Shown here: piece after piece, positions 56,090 through 64,000 of the stretch
Layout: each line of letters begins with the position of its first letter
Numbering within the stretch: the first letter of the stretch is position 1
Assembly (NCBI GenBank): GCA_012845835.1
Contig: JABAKD010000021.1
Coordinates: 124,001 to 188,000, forward strand
Source: Undaria pinnatifida
Taxonomy: Eukaryota; Sar; Phaeophyceae; Laminariales; Alariaceae
Length of the DNA stretch: 64,000 nucleotides
Direction: 5' to 3'
The notes under the pieces: model-generated
Told to the model about the DNA's origin: nothing
Seen by the model: only the letters and a program-made list of their open reading frames with translations
The model's database searches: none
Made by a program: the position numbers and the translations under genes

Positions 56090-56790
56090 CATACTTGAGT
56101 CGCTTGGGCAGAACGCCCCCGACCGCCCCCTTGTCCCCCCCCGCCCCCCGCCCCCATTCCCAGCCGTCTCGTAATATTGGTGTCAACGGTGGGGAGCACG
56201 GCGGCGGCCTCCGAGTATCGCTTTGCACTTTTGCAGCTCTTCGCGTCATGTCTTTTCCGCATGAATGCCTCTACCCTCGACCCGTCGTGACTATCTGCCG
56301 GTCTTCTGTGCAGCCGTTCGTCACACCCTTCGAACCCCATGCGAAATTCCGCCATGTGTCCCTCTAGACACACCATCCAATCGTTTTCTCACCGCTTGGA
56401 GTATACCAGGCTGCCTTTATCCCCAATCAGCTCCCCAAACATCACCCTCCGCGGCAGGCGCTCCTTCCCCAGATTTGCCACGAATTCCGCAAATAATGTC
56501 CTCCGATTCCGCACCGTCACGCCCATGCTCTCGGAGTCTGTCTTGGCGTACGAGAGGGTGTGGTCGTCGCGCTTCCGTCTCCGCCAGCCGAGGTATCCGA
56601 GGTGCATGAAGTAGTGAACTGCCGTATCCTGTCGTAGTCAAGCTTGCTCGGGCTCCACGTCAAGCACCGTCTCGATCACCTCGGCCTGCAGCATCCGCAC
56701 CTTCAGCCACAAGCGCACACCCAGGCGGTCTCAGATTTCCTTATTGTACCGCCGGAAGCACGCCGGACTTCTAGCAAAGTCCGTACTTAA
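56090..56790 (-). pseudogene. LINE ORF2 C-terminal fragment nested in the hAT-like element
   Basis: On the minus strand from about 56,790: R-R-Y-N-K-E-I, R-L-G-V-R-L-W-L-K-V-R-M-L-Q-A-E-V-I-E-T-V-L, L-R-Q..H-Y-F-M-H-L-G-Y-L-G-W-R-R-R-K-R-D-D-H, then A-E-F-V-A-N-L-G-K-E-R-L-P-R-R-V-M-F-G-E-L-I-G-D-K-G. This is the layout of the region after the reverse transcriptase in LINE ORF2 (the R-L-P-x-x-V-x-F-G-E-L box is diagnostic). Two in-frame stops are visible (after K-E-I and after Y-S-K-R), and a third interrupts the E-P-E-Q-A stretch, so it is a dead 5'-truncated fragment. No poly-A tail was identified at the 56,090 side. Confidence 0.65.
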
Positions 56791-58060
56791 AGTACTGACT
56801 GAAGCACCACGAGTACTACTCTGCTACATACCCTCCCCCTCCCCCTTACGTAATGAGACCCACTAAATTCCCTGGTGTCTGCATGCTGCACTGGCTGTTT
56901 AAAACGTTGGGTGCGGATCCATCGACTTTGCCTATCTGTGTGAAATGTGAGTGAAATCAGCTTTTTTGATCGCCTATTATGCGTAATTACGCCTTGTACC
57001 GAGGATTAAAAGTACACTGAGGAAGAGCAGAGCAACTCATATCGTTGAGCGCATTACAGTATACTCTAAAATGATGTATTTGTGTTCTTCTTTGTCGTCG
57101 ATTTGCGAGCGAGAGGTTGCTTGCTGATTCTGCGCAAACACAGCTTGCCCAGTTGAGTATTGAACACTCATCCGGTCTCACAGCTCTTGTATTGGAAGCA
57201 AATTGAAAATTCATCACGCGGCATGCAGCTTGCAAAGTGGAGTATCCACCATTCTACCGGTCGAATTCAAAGCTGACAAAATTGAGGGAACTTACAAGAA
57301 ACTTATGTGTCAAATTCTTCACACCGAGTCTGCATTCTCTCTTCTGCGCATCTAGTTCATGCCATTCGCCATACCACACCTCCTCCCTGGTACGCATGTT
57401 CGCACTGTACTTCATCCATAAACCAGTATAAAATCGCCCAGGCTAGCTTTCGTATTTCGCAAGCGTGCGTAGTGTGTTCCATATTCCACGTAAACTGCGG
57501 TGTAGCCGCCCCCGAATTCCTTAGTTCCCCCAGCTTTCTGCGCATACCAGGCACAACAAACAACAACCAAGTGAGTATGTCATCCGCTAACCCCGTTTCC
57601 TCTCCAGTACGCATACTCGTACTGTCCTTCAACCTACCTGCGTAATAATCAGGGATAAAAAACAAATGTATCAACACTTAACTTCAGTATAACACGCTCC
57701 CGGATTTTTTTTCTTCATGGGCTAGAATTGTGGAGGCACGAAACATGGTTGATACACGATTGATACCACCCAAAAACACGCCTATTAACAGAACTTTGAA
57801 ATCACTCCAACCCACAGTGCAGAACCACATGGACCCTCGCCCCTGCAGAACTAGTGATTCCGTTACTAGGGTGCTCGAAATCGTCGCCTACAATGCTGAA
57901 CTGGAGAGTGCTCGGTCGTGCTGCCCCCTCCAACCCTTGGTTGAAAAAGCTCCCAACCGTGATTGGTTGGAGGGAAGTCGGTCACTGCACTCTGTTGATC
58001 TCCTGGTCGAATTAAGCAAGAACTCGAGACATTCCACTCGGTCGGGTCTCGCCACGACCT

Positions 58061-58088
58061 GCACACTGCACACTGCACACTGCACACT
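58061..58088 (+). repeat. 7-bp tandem repeat (GCACACT)x4
   Basis: Four perfect units inside the hAT-like element. Confidence 0.95.
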
Positions 58089-58284
58089 GTCGTAGAAGCT
58101 CTCCCCAAACACTACGTATGTCCTCGACGCCGATAAGAGAGCGCAAATAACGAGTCAATACTACGCTTGACAACAAGCCCCACGTGACACTCGGCGCACG
58201 GATCCCTGGCACGCGCGTCCCATGAGCCAACCCTCTAATGTCAGGTCTTCGCCACCAGCTCCGGGGTTTTCTTGCCGGAAACGG

Positions 58285-58380
58285 CTAATTTTTTGCGAGG
58301 CAGCCTTCGCACGGCTTCACAGCCCCCTTACGACGTTTCTTAGAGCTGTTTCGTGGACGTGTACCACGTCTGCCATCCAT
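58285..58380 (-). CDS. Possible remnant of the hAT transposase start
   Basis: ATG at 58,380 (minus strand), just inside the right end, opens 31 codons: M-D-G-R-R-G-T-R-P-R-N-S-S-K-K-R-R-K-G, then K-P-C-E-G-C-L-A-K-N and a stop. A basic nuclear-localisation-like run followed by C-x-x-C near the 5' end of the element is what the start of a zinc-finger transposase would look like. The evidence is positional only. Confidence 0.25.
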   Translation of the reverse strand: MDGRRGTRPRNSSKKRRKGAVKPCEGCLAKN

Positions 58381-58651
58381 GTTATTAAAAACGACGAGTA
58401 GGGCGGCCTGTGTCATGCTGATGTCATGCTGACGGAGGCTTGCAGCCGTGCCGCGACGTTAAAGTACGAATCTAACTAGCACAAAATAAGCAAATAAGCA
58501 ATGAAATCAGCAAATTTTGGCTGAAGCATGCATATTTGCTTGAAGAGCACATAAGCAAGACAAACTTGCTTTGATTATGCTAATAATAAGCAAGCCAAAA
58601 CAACTTGATGAATCATGCTTATTTTAGTTGATTACCAACACTACTGTACAA

Positions 58652-59192
58652 GCCTTCTCTTGGGAGTCGTGTATATACAATATATAAAGGGTGACGCAAG
58701 AAAAAAGAACGCCCAGATCAACCTGAGATTGAACAGTCTACTCGAGTGTACCTGAGTGTACGTGTGAATATTTTGTTTGGTTCTTGTACGTCGGGCACGG
58801 TTTACCTTACAACGCTGGGCTCATGTGTTAACAACGATGGGTACACAGAACACCATAATCTTGAGCAGGAGAAGAGCAGATGGCGAAAGTAATAAAACGC
58901 AGCAAACAATCCAGCGACTTCCTACGGTATGTAGTTCCTTCTACGATAGCAGCAGGCCACAGCAGCAGCATCAGCGAAACGGTGCTGAAAAAGTAAAAAG
59001 GAAGAAGTAAAACACTCACAAATTCATAACTTCAAGCATTTTCGCCAATGGAGCGCCAACGTAGTGGTATAGCTATCATATCGTACAGCACTACAGCAGC
59101 AAACAAAAAATACCCCACGGAGGGCAGAAGAAGCAGTCCGCGCTTTGTGCTGCGGAAAGTCGCCCAGCAAAAGCGAACAAGAGGCAAACCTG
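58652..59192. other. No gene recognised
   Basis: Short spacer between the hAT-like element and element E copy 4. Only short frames. Confidence 0.4.
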
Positions 59193-59800
59193 TCATAAAA
59201 AATGAAAATACACTACAGCTGTGAGATCGAAGATTTCGTCGAAACTCATATTTGCAAGCTGTGTGTGGTGCTCCGATCGCGCGTCTTACTGGGTGTGTGT
59301 CCTCATTAAGGATATAGGTCGGCGACTCCCCTTGGAACTACAGTGTAGCTTGTACCAGGGTCAACAGGGTGGTGTTAATCAATCTATGCGAGGAAGCTAT
59401 AAACCCCTTTTTGAGGAGGAAAACATCCGACAGCTACAATATCTGACAGCTGTTGTAGAAGGAAACGCATTAGTTGATCAAGTATGTCCTGTAAAAGTTG
59501 TATAACCGGTGATGGGAGGGTGGAGTTTTTTAAGGGCGGCGGGGGCGGGAGCGGGGGGGCGGGAGGGTCGAAAAGAAGGGGGGAGGGGGGGGGGGGGGCA
59601 GCTCAATATGTGCGCGGAAGCTATAAATCCCTAAGGGAACAAATCTGACGGTTGTGGAAGGAATGCATCGGTTTATCATGCATATCCTGTAAGTGGTACA
59701 ACCGGTGAAGGGCGGGCGGAGTTTCCGAAGAGGGGAGGGGCGCGTGAAAACGAGGGGGGGGGCGGGCGGGTGGGGGGGGGGGAGGGGGGTACTCGGTTTT
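59193..59800 (-). mobile_element. Unnamed element E, copy 4 (minus strand, two monomers)
   Basis: Minus-strand order: monomer (about 59,800-59,600), G-run, monomer (59,590-59,380), the TGTAGTTCCAAGGGGAGTCG block, core E (59,315-59,215), then the 18-codon ORF (ATG at 59,249; M-S-F-D-E-I-F-D-L-T-A-V-V-Y-F-H-F-L; TGA at 59,193-59,195). Both monomers contain TATAGCTTCC.CGCAC-like sequence and CACCGGTT. Long G-runs (59,580-59,599; 59,755-59,788) replace the C-runs of copy 1, as expected for the opposite orientation. Confidence 0.72.
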
Positions 59801-60944
59801 TGCATGGCCGTATCGTATAATCATAGACCCTCGCATCCCTACTATGCCGGGACGGAGCACGTCGAATTTTCACCAACCAGGCAGACATTGCTTGCCCCAA
59901 GCGAAGCGCCGTGTAAGGTGTTCGGCGAGTCGCGTGAAGGGTGAACTGCATCCTTCCAAGAACAGCTCGCAAGACGGACTTCGGCACCTTGTGCCTATAC
60001 TTTCTTGGCTATGGATGATAGCGCCAAAATGAGCTATACCTTGTTTTCTGGTGTCGCCACTCCAGCGACAGCAATGGGTTTTACTGTGTAAGTGCCTCGT
60101 GGGCGCCTTACCATATTTACACTACGTGATGCGATCATTCCCCTTGTGCGGAGTTAGCGTTCTCCACCCCGCACAAAACGATTTATATTAACTCGATAAC
60201 CATTATGGTGACCGCCAATAAAAACAAGGAGAACGATACCCTGGTTGTCTAGCTCACGCAGCGTCTAGCATGTTTTACGGCGTCGTTGCCAACTAACGCC
60301 AACTCTAATATACATAAAATGTTGTACAGTAGCGTCGGTGCCAACCGAGGCCAACTATTATATATACAAAAATGGTATGGGGGGGGTCCAGCCGCTTTAG
60401 GTGGCCTAAACGTATGTATACCTGGCAGGAAGTTACTATGATGTACGCGTGGTGCTAGGTCTAGGCGATGGTGCGGGTGGCGGGAAAGGAGGGGGTGGAG
60501 AAGACGTTATGATGAATGAATTGGAGCTACGGCACGGATGACTGGAAAGGCAATGAGGTGATATCACCTGTCTGGTAGTGTTTATTACTCTGGCATATTT
60601 TGATTTCAGGTGGGGCGGCGGCGCGGGAGGGGGGGGTGGGAGTGGGGGTGGGGATTGTGTGCGTGTGTGTCGGGGGGGGGGGGGGGGGGAAGGTGTAGGG
60701 GTGTGCGTGGTGGTTGTGGTCGTGGTGGTTACGGTGGCGGGCAACGGAGATGGATTATAGACAACTATTCTACCTGCGTGTTACATGCAGATGCCCAATA
60801 TTTCAAAGATATACTACGAGGTATGAGAGGGAAAATGTTACTACGTGATGTTGTGTACGATAAAAAAATGGCGGCTCTGTCGCGGCCAAATATAAATTAA
60901 TAACGCGTACTCATACAACAACAGGTAGAGTACGACTCTATGGT
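59801..60944. other. No gene; short duplication and G-rich tracts
   Basis: GTCG.TGCCAAC..A.GCCAACT..TATATA occurs twice about 50 bases apart (60,283 and 60,333). 60,605-60,750 is a G/GT-rich simple tract (G14 at about 60,673-60,688) that gives Gly- or Pro-rich false frames. Confidence 0.55.
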
Positions 60945-61115
60945 CTATAGGGCCGGTTGAAAGTGCCACTGTTCTCAATAACGCCGGTAAAATCGCTACT
61001 GTTGGTACGACCATATGATGCCTTGCAACCTCTTCTAATAATGCCGGTGTCCTACCCAGCGCCGGTAATTGGACTGGCGCATGCCGGCATTATTTGGAAG
61101 CCCCATGTAGATGTA
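60945..61115. repeat. Dispersed repeat B, copy 3
   Basis: TATAGGGCCGGTTGAAAGTG, AATAACGCCGGTAAAATCGC, AATAATGCCGGTGTCC, GCGCCGGTAATTGG and CATGCCGGCATTATTTGG, in the same order as at 1,386-1,570. The repeated AATA.YGCCGGT word suggests the repeat is itself built of short units. Confidence 0.55.
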
Positions 61116-62238
61116 ACGCGACGAAGAGATACATACAACCACTCAGCGCGCATCAGAGCAGCAGACAGGGTTGCAGGCACTCATCCGGTGTAGAGCAGCA
61201 GCAGCAGGCAGCCAGAGCAGTTAACAGCAGAAAAGAGAAGAAACTTACAATTTTTCCATGTGCTATTTTCTTCATGTGACGTTGAGACACAAGGGGCACG
61301 GAGACAATAATAGCGACAGTAGTCTGGCCCTTGGGGCTTTTGAATCGGCTACCCATGCTGTAGATATGTAATCCCCGGTATTTTAACTCCGCCCGCGTTT
61401 TGAGAGAATTTATGCATTAATAGTATTGATAGTTTTGAAATAGTCCTCCGCGACACCAACACCAAAGTTCCACCCGCCTCTCCCGCCTCCGTTTGCATGT
61501 CCCAACCAGGCAGACGCTAGACTGGCGGCGTGTTAAAACCTGCGCCCATCTTCAACCTTCATTACACCTGGAGCTGCTACTACTACAACTACCACTGTGA
61601 CCATGCTGAATGAGAGGCAAAAGCAGGTGAAGTATAATCGGCATGGCACAGCGGGTGTCCTTGACGCGTGCTACGACATGGAGACTATCTCTCTTTGGCC
61701 AAAGCATATCTGACTAATGAGGCCTTTCTCAAGAAATTTCTGACGTATGAGGTTCCTGAAAACAGCTTTGGCTTGTGCAGCTTCCCAAGTAGTGCTGTAT
61801 GAACTGTATGAACTGTATGAACATCAAACTAGCCACGGGTACCCCTCATCGCTGGGGCATAATTTGTGCTCGGCGTTACCAGTAGCACGCTGGGACATAG
61901 TTTGTGATGGCGTTATTAATAGTATTGTTTGCGGCGTCTATTAAGGAGATAGTTAAGGAGATAGTTGAGGACTCTTGATCGGGTTGCGTTTTGCGTGGTG
62001 GACAGCAAGAAATATCGGGGACATTCGGGAACACCATAATGTTATCCTCCGCATAGCAGTGCTGAGTGATCCGGTTCTAAAAGCAACTAGTACTGTGCGC
62101 AAGTGATTTCCTGCGTGGCGTCGTACGTTCAACAATAATTTTAACCAACGCTTGCTGTCCTGTTCTTCGAATTCTTGATAAAAGCTTTACGTTCATAAAA
62201 TGCATTTGTGCACTCGAACTGTAACACTTCCTGTGCAG
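61116..62238. other. No gene recognised
   Basis: Includes CAG units at 61,195-61,208 and ATGAACTGT units at 61,799-61,822 (TGAACTGTA x3). The tract CACTTCCTGTGCAG at 62,225-62,238 is the acceptor of the next entry. Confidence 0.4.
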
Positions 62239-62330
62239 GTGGGCAAGGTGACCAAATACCTCGACATCGACATGCCGTGGACCCCCGAATTCACGCAGAA
62301 GCGCATCGCCGACAAACTGCATAGACAGCA
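62239..62330 (+). pseudogene. Family W, truncated 5' copy
   Basis: After TTCCTGTGCAG, a phase-0 frame reads V-G-K-V-T-K-Y-L-D-I-D-M-P-W-T-P-E-F, then R-I-A-D-K-L. It aligns base by base with 62,488-62,580 as far as ATAGACAG / GTAGACAG and then loses similarity. It keeps the exon start and the P-W, R-I-x-D-K positions. It could be a separate short exon, but no good donor follows, so a truncated duplicate is more likely. Confidence 0.5.
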
Positions 62331-62487
62331 GTCATTGCATGACTGCAACCCTTCGCTGCATAAATATTCTAGCGAGCTCACAGCCTGAACCTAGCTGTTG
62401 GGATCATACAAAATCGTCTCAGAATCATGGCCGCGCTCACAACTCCACCGCTCTACCAAAACCGCCACCACGTTTCCAACATTGAAG

Positions 62488-62871
62488 GTGATCGTGGACA
62501 AGGTTAACGAAGACGTCAACATCCCATGGACGTCCGAGAACAGGGAAGAGCGCATCATCGACAAGATCGTAGACAGGGTCGCGCCCAAGGTCGAACCAGC
62601 CCTCCAGGCAATATTGCCGGCGATTTACGTCACGTGCATCAAGCTGGCTCTGGACGAAAGCATACCCCTCGACGACAGGAAAGACCAGATCACCGATATC
62701 CTTCGCAACGAGCTTGCTGAACCGCTCACGAGGGAACTTAACGAGCGGATCGATATGAAACTGATCCCTGAGAATCTGGAGGGTGTGGTACTTACAGTTG
62801 TGTCTAAAAAGATCATCAGTGCCTTCGTGGATTGGACTGTTGGCGAGGTCACTGAATCACTCGCGGGGTAA
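62488..62871 (+). CDS. Unknown conserved protein, 3' terminal exon (family W, copy 2)
   Basis: Phase-0 exon after CATTGAAG, opening V-I-V-D-K-V-N-E-D-V-N-I-P-W and running 127 codons to a TAA at 62,869-62,871. Compared with the 28-kb exon: about 60 % identical by eye over 125 residues, no internal gaps, and conserved A-P-K-V-E-P-A-L, Y-V-T-C-I-K-L-A-L, R-E-L-N-E-R and W-T-V-G-E-V. Gap-free alignment with many conservative changes (I/V/L, D/E, K/R) indicates selection on the protein. An ATG at 62,398 is in frame upstream, but the residues it would add are unlike anything in copy 1. The acceptor is weaker than at 28 kb. No membrane anchor, signal or catalytic motif is visible, and the function is unknown. 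It heads a row of decayed copies. Confidence 0.75.
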   Translation: MIVDKVNEDVNIPWTSENREERIIDKIVDRVAPKVEPALQAILPAIYVTCIKLALDESIPLDDRKDQITDILRNELAEPLTRELNERIDMKLIPENLEGVVLTVVSKKIISAFVDWTVGEVTESLAG

Positions 62872-62952
62872 GGCGTGTGCGCTCTGGACCCGACTTTAAG
62901 CGCCTAAGAGCGATCAATACATAACTTCTTGCATGCTTCCACAACGGGTGGC

Positions 62953-63105
62953 GTGAGGGTACGTATTTTCTCGGAGTGGCTGCAAAAAATGTTGATCGAT
63001 ATGCTCCTGGCTGAGGAGAATATTTCGGGGATGGTGTCGAAGGTCATGTCTAATGAAGCGATCAGCGCGTTCGAGGAGTGGGCGGTTGGAGAGCTCGCAG
63101 ACTGA
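62953..63105 (+). pseudogene. Family W, C-terminal fragment (decayed copy 3)
   Basis: Reads V-R-V-R-I-F-S-E-W-L-Q-K, then I-D-M-L-L-A-E-E-N-I-S-G-M-V-S-K-V, then I-S-A-F-E-E-W-A-V-G-E-L-A-D and a stop at 63,103-63,105. It matches the last third of copy 2 (I-D-M-K-L-I-P-E-N-L-E-G; I-S-A-F-V-D-W-T-V-G-E-V). The 5' two thirds are missing or unrecognisable. Confidence 0.75.
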
Positions 63106-63383
63106 CTTGCTGCGTGAGGTGTGCTGTTTGGGATCCATCAATCCAGTTCGTGGGTGGTGCCCCTGATCCCAATACGGCCGGGTAAGGGAAACCCCAAATA
63201 CTATCCGATGTTGTTTTGCAACAACTGCTGCTTCGTATTATCCTGCAATAAGTACATAAAGTAGTTGCTAGAACCAACTATTTAATGGTACGTGCTTGCA
63301 AAGGCTGAGGCGCGGTTACGGTTTTTTTTTTCGATGGGTACGGAACCCGTTTACTTTTGTTTCGGTAATTTCTTTACATTCTT

Positions 63384-63471
63384 AACGGCGCGGTACTGAA
63401 GGCTGTCGCTAAATATTCAGTGGACGTATGTGGAGTGGACGGTTGAACAGTTTTCACAGTATCTCGCGTGA
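63384..63471 (+). pseudogene. Family W, C-terminal fragment (decayed copy 4)
   Basis: N-G-A-V-L-K-A-V-A matches E-G-K-V-L-K-V-V-A of copy 1. After one frame change it reads E-W-T-V-E-Q-F-S-Q-Y-L-A and a stop (63,469-63,471), matching E-W-T-V-G-E-V-S-D-K-F. Confidence 0.6.
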
Positions 63472-63485
63472 GGGAGTATTTTGGA

Positions 63486-63745
63486 GCTCTCGATGGAGCT
63501 ATCAATATATCTCTCGACGACAGGGATACCAGATCTCCGATATCAATCGCATCTAGCTTCCGGACTCGGTAACGAAGAAGTTAATTTACCGAAAGGTTCG
63601 ACATGACGACATGACGGTCGTTGACGAGGACCTTAATGGGGGGGTGCTGAAGGTTGTGCCTGATAATACAGTGATCAAAGTCATCACCTCATTTTGGGGA
63701 GTGGACTACACTGTCGGACATGTTTCAGAGTTGCCGGCTTGGGAC
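63486..63745 (+). pseudogene. Family W, longer decayed copy 5
   Basis: A-L-D-G-A-I then I-S-L-D-D-R-D matches A-L-D-E-S-I-P-L-D-D-R-K-D of copy 2. Later, in another frame, D-M-T-V-V-D-E-D-L-N-G-G-V-L-K-V-V matches D-M-K-L-I-P-E-N-L-E-G-V-V-L-T-V-V, followed by W-G-V-D-Y-T-V-G-H-V-S-E. Frame changes between these blocks show it is a pseudogene. Confidence 0.65.
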
Positions 63746-63796
63746 GGAGTGGTGGTTAACCTTTGTTCAAACACATAGCGTTCAGCGTTTTGGAGG

Positions 63797-63930
63797 AATC
63801 GACATGACACTGGTCCCCGGGAGTTTGCGGAGTAGGTGGTGGTGCTTACGCTTGTGGCTGACAAAAAAATGATGAGCGCGGTTTTGGAGTGGACTGTCGG
63901 AGAGGTCGCCGAGTCGCTCGTGCGTGGTTT
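63797..63930 (+). pseudogene. Family W, C-terminal fragment (decayed copy 6)
   Basis: G-I-D-M-T-L-V-P-G-S-L, then (other frame) V-V-L-T-L-V-A-D-K-K-M-M-S-A-V-L-E-W-T-V-G-E-V-A-E-S-L. A very close match to the end of copy 2, including W-T-V-G-E-V. The array may continue beyond the window. Confidence 0.7.
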
Positions 63931-64000
63931 GCGCTGGGGAGGTGATCACATCGGGCTGCGGATGCTACGCTGTTGCAACGGCCACCAAAAACGCGAAATC

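Larger units (their letters stand above)
55093..58651. mobile_element. hAT-like DNA transposon with 8-bp target duplication
   Basis: CTGTACAA at 55,093-55,100 and 58,644-58,651 is the target duplication. The element is 55,101-58,643 (3,543 bases). Terminal inverted repeats are 26 bases with one mismatch (TAGTGTTGGTAATCAACT then TAAATAAG or AAAATAAG). Start T-A-G-T-G and 8-bp duplication are typical of the hAT superfamily. Subterminal zones (55,127-55,260 and 58,480-58,617) are packed with TTGCTTA / TAAGCAA words in both orientations, likely transposase-binding sites. I see no full transposase, so this copy is non-autonomous. A LINE fragment lies inside. Confidence 0.93.

Noticed and set aside
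62398-62487. ATG at 62,398 as the true start of the 62.5-kb gene
   Set aside because: The 30 codons before V-I-V-D have no counterpart in the 28-kb paralogue, while both exons align from the shared splice boundary.

Overview
This is a gene-poor stretch of a eukaryotic nuclear genome, made almost entirely of repeats. It contains LTR-retroelement fossils of the Ty1/Copia and Ty3/Gypsy types, hAT-like and Mutator-like DNA transposons, a LINE fragment, MITEs, many minisatellites, and exons with strong polypyrimidine/AG acceptors. I see no operons, ribosome-binding sites, CRISPR arrays, rRNA or convincing tRNA. A stramenopile such as a brown alga would fit (my impression of the retroelement Gag style and the mixed base composition), but this is inference and nothing here proves it.

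Layout. 1-480 is a G-rich minisatellite. 3.48-7.76 kb and 9.48-14.69 kb are two old tandem duplications (units of about 2.2-2.4 kb and 3.0 kb), the second ending in a 286-bp (TTAGTG)n array. 15.9-18.7 kb has a retroelement RNase H fragment and decayed repeats. 20.47-22.39 kb holds two complete non-autonomous DNA transposons side by side: a Mutator-like MITE with a 9-bp target duplication and a 1.49-kb foldback element with an 8-bp target duplication. 25.3-26.1, 27.0-27.8 and 28.46-29.26 kb are minisatellites around the first likely host gene exon (28,032-28,445). 32.86-37.89 kb is a complete LTR-to-LTR Copia insertion with a 5-bp target duplication. About 40.4-48.95 kb carries Gypsy gag and integrase fossils on the minus strand, with a MITE inside. 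51.0-52.5 and 59.2-59.85 kb hold copies of an unnamed element whose end carries a conserved 18-codon ORF. 55,101-58,643 is a hAT-like element with an 8-bp target duplication and a LINE C-terminal fragment nested in it. 62.2-63.95 kb is a tandem array of one intact and at least five decayed copies of the same gene family found at 28 kb.

The host genes are one unknown family: two intact exons (about 60 % identical by eye) at 28 kb and 62.5 kb, sharing an in-phase intron boundary and a C-terminal W-T-V-G-E-V motif. I do not recognise its function. Everything else I can support is mobile or repetitive.

The most unusual signals are: the foldback element, whose arms both carry the same start of a coding sequence; the ~85-bp core found in at least eight places across four repeat regions; the 18-codon ORF kept at identical length in three copies; and the decaying gene array at the right end.
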